A DNA stretch of 64,000 nucleotides from Scleroderma bovista (taxonomy: Eukaryota > Basidiomycota > Agaricomycetes > Boletales > Sclerodermataceae). The notes under the pieces were generated by a model. That model searched no databases, had not been told where the DNA came from, and worked only from the letters and a program-made list of their open reading frames with translations. Positions 62,098 through 64,000 of the stretch are shown in pieces. The stretch is from contig JAYMGJ010000311.1 of NCBI GenBank assembly GCA_037178675.1, positions 1 to 64,000 of the forward strand, in the 5' to 3' direction. Position numbers and translations under genes: made by a program. The number at the start of each line of letters is the position of its first letter. The first letter of the stretch is position 1.

Positions 62098-63422
62098 TCA
62101 TCGTCTACGGCCCTTGTGTGGCGCCCTTCCAGTTTTTCTAGAACCCTCATCCAAGTCCAGCAAACCCGCTGCCTCAAGAGCATTTCGTGCAGCATGGTTG
62201 ATATGCTTGAAGCGATCTGGCCCGAGATGTATCCCTCCAAACCACCTCGTGACTACAACCAGCACATCATCAATTTCCTGTATTGAAGTATTGAATAACA
62301 CAAACACAGTGATCAACGCGCGATGCCCACCAGTATGGACAGCAGATGAGCAAGGCGACTTCCAGCCGCAGATTCGCCGTTGTCATCGTTGTCTCAAATT
62401 CGCCAAATAAATACATCAATTCATGAGTAGCAATTATACTCACCTTGATGAACGACATTCCCTACCTTGCACTTCCATGCGTTAATGGTTGGGTGAGTAG
62501 CACGGGCGACATGACGGTCAGACATGAGGTAATCTAATATTAATGGAACCTAGCACAGTGTCAGTCATACGAGTGATGTCACTGAGAAATAAACAACCTG
62601 AGACGGATGGGATATTCGACAAGCACGTCCGACGAAGACACTCTTCCGATCTACAATTGGCTCCGCTGCTATAATTTGTACTCCTTCTAGTAGAAATTTT
62701 TCTCGTGGGAGTTCGATTGCAACGACCTCTGTTGCCAGCTCGAGTGGAGTAGGATCTTCTAGCGTTGGTTCGCGCACAACCGTATCCCCTCGAACGAGTT
62801 CACTTTCGTTCTCTCTACTCGATCGTTCCTCGTACCATTGTTCGCACCTCTCTAATATATTTTGCAGTCCATCGAAGACGCAGACCGTACCAGCTGACCA
62901 TTGAACACCAGAGAGCGATATAAAGGTTCGCAAGACGGATCCGAACAGCGAGGGATCTGTCCCAAATGCTCCGATATAACGGGATAGGAGTTGAAGCTGA
63001 GGGGGACCGGATGTGGGGTATGAAGGCGGAACTGAAACGAGTATTCGGATGGATACATCGTCATGAGAGGGAAGACTAGACAGGGTAAGTCCACTGACAC
63101 TAAAAATTAGCGACAAACGGTCAGACTTACCTGAGAGAAATCACATAACGGATCGTAGTTCCTGGTGCAGCGGATGTTTTGGTGGATTGAGTGCTCGCGC
63201 TTGTAGGAGTTTTCCACAGATGAATGACATCCTCTCCATAAATCGACTGCAATACTGCCGCAAAGCCGTAGAATGTACTAAGTGAATGATGTTGTGTTGG
63301 TGTAAAGCCATACCCATGATCTCTGAAGCGATTTGTTCCCTGTCAGGATCCGTCATAAGGTCTGCAATGAACTCTCGCATTTCTGCTACCTTGTCAGGCC
63401 CGGAGTTGTAACCGCAATCCAT
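62098..63422 (-). CDS. YIH1: IMPACT/YIH1 protein with RWD and UPF0029 domains
   Basis: IMPACT/Yih1 binds GCN1 and restrains activation of the GCN2 eIF2-alpha kinase. The N-terminus (ATG 63422) reads MDCGYNSGPDKVAEMREF and splices to IM|VLQSIYGEDVIHLWK, the start of the RWD fold, continuing VSIRILVSVPPSYPTSGPPQ. A linker holds REPTLEDPTPLELATEVVAI. The IMPACT domain follows: VFVGRACRISHPSQV, LDYLMSDRHVARATHPTINA, DNDDNGESAAGSRLAHLL and VVVTRWFGGIHLGPDRFKHI. The end is basic (RKTGRAPHKGRRR). The length is about 340 residues. A CACGTG lies about 200 bp upstream at 63625-63630. Confidence 0.92.
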
Positions 63423-63484
63423 TAGAACACAAGTTGAAGTTGGAGGTAAGTTCCGCGGAGTTTGTTACATACTCGAGTGCCGTT

Positions 63485-63509
63485 TGCGTCGGCAGAACCC
63501 TTGCTTGAC
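63485..63509 (+). repeat. Dispersed 25-bp repeat, right copy
   Basis: This matches 1829-1853 at every base in the same orientation, with a shared 8-bp box 8 bases upstream. It lies 63 bp beyond the IMPACT start codon, so it falls in that gene's promoter or leader. Nothing like the inverted partner seen at the left copy was found here. Confidence 0.75.
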
Positions 63510-64000
63510 CTTTTGAGACCCACCCATAACTACCCTTCATGTCGCTTCTTTCAAGTTTCTTTGTTGTCCTCATCCTCCTGTACTATGTTTGCCTCTCTTT
63601 GACCAAGCTTTGTAGCGTAGCGCGCACGTGGTCGGCCGTAATATCAGTTCATTTCATTCCACTCAGCCGTTATGTTGTTGGTATGGTATTTTTTGGTCCG
63701 CCGCAACATAGCCTATAAATGATACACTAGGTCCTGGGTAAGAGGCTCAGCAATTTCAAAGGCGCGATGGTAGTATCCGTCCTGATATCTAGTAGGCCGA
63801 ACCGATGGTCCCACAAACACGATATATATCATGAGGATCCCTTCTTGACCACTCCTTTAGCTAGTGCTCAGCGCTCAGTGGCGACGGAGCAGTGGCACTT
63901 ACAAGTCTCAGTGCTCGGATACTACCTGATGTATCACAACCAAGCCTGAGCGCGAGACCAGCCAACGACAGGTCACTAAAAGGATTAATGAATGGTTGCG
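63510..64000. other. Right-end intergenic region
   Basis: Promoter region of the IMPACT gene with a CACGTG at 63625-63630. No exon or RNA gene was recognised up to the window edge. Confidence 0.4.

Overview
This is a stretch of nuclear DNA from a filamentous basidiomycete, most likely an agaricomycete. Genes are packed a few hundred bases apart on both strands. Almost all of them are cut by many short introns of about 45 to 60 nt with GT..AG ends. The products are fungal housekeeping and signalling proteins, and the tRNA genes have eukaryotic features (an anticodon-loop intron and T-run terminators). There is no operon, phage, CRISPR or insertion-sequence structure. Gene boundaries below were worked out by reading conserved protein motifs across splice junctions, and exon edges that were not resolved are called approximate.

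Layout. 1 to about 4.1 kb is gene-poor: it holds one decayed multi-exon gene with frame breaks (about 3001-3640) and one copy of a repeat that recurs at the far right end. 4.1-11.2 kb has four minus-strand genes: a low-complexity orphan, a glycerophosphodiester phosphodiesterase, a lysophosphatidic acid acyltransferase and an EVE-domain (THYN1-like) protein. 11.5-16.4 kb has a stomatin-type SPFH protein (+) and a three-RRM protein (-). 17.5-27.3 kb is one very large gene for a neurofibromin/IRA Ras-GAP. 27.6-30.9 kb codes a large coiled-coil protein that I do not recognise. 31.1-33.0 kb holds two tandem, broken short-chain dehydrogenase genes. 33.4-39.3 kb has a WBP2/GRAM-like protein, the replication kinase CDC7 bracketed by two identical inverted tRNA-Arg genes, and a membrane-anchored ubiquitin protease (Ubp1-like). 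39.8-47.5 kb is all minus strand: a 93-residue orphan, a DnaJC28/DUF1992 protein, delta-1-pyrroline-5-carboxylate dehydrogenase, a BTB protein and a cyclophilin-RRM protein (PPIL4 type). 47.8 kb has a third tRNA-Arg of a different isoacceptor. 48-54.5 kb has a tail-anchored coiled-coil protein, a NOP13-like nucleolar protein and a TPA1/OFD1-type prolyl hydroxylase. 54.7-63.4 kb has a multi-span membrane protein, a SIN-pathway CDC14 protein, a fumarylacetoacetate-hydrolase-family enzyme, succinate-semialdehyde dehydrogenase and an IMPACT/YIH1 protein.

How the genes relate. They are not a pathway cluster. Several fall in loose themes: growth control (Ras-GAP, CDC7, SIN CDC14, YIH1 acting on GCN2), amino-acid and GABA catabolism (P5C dehydrogenase, SSADH, FAH-family enzyme), phospholipid metabolism (GDPD, LPAAT) and RNA biology (three-RRM protein, NOP13-like, PPIL4-like, EVE). 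I saw no convincing novel defence or mobile system. The best leads are the inverted identical tRNA-Arg twins around cdc7, the tandem decaying SDR pair, two likely GC-AG introns, an in-frame duplication in the Ras-GAP, and a 25-bp exact repeat at both window ends.
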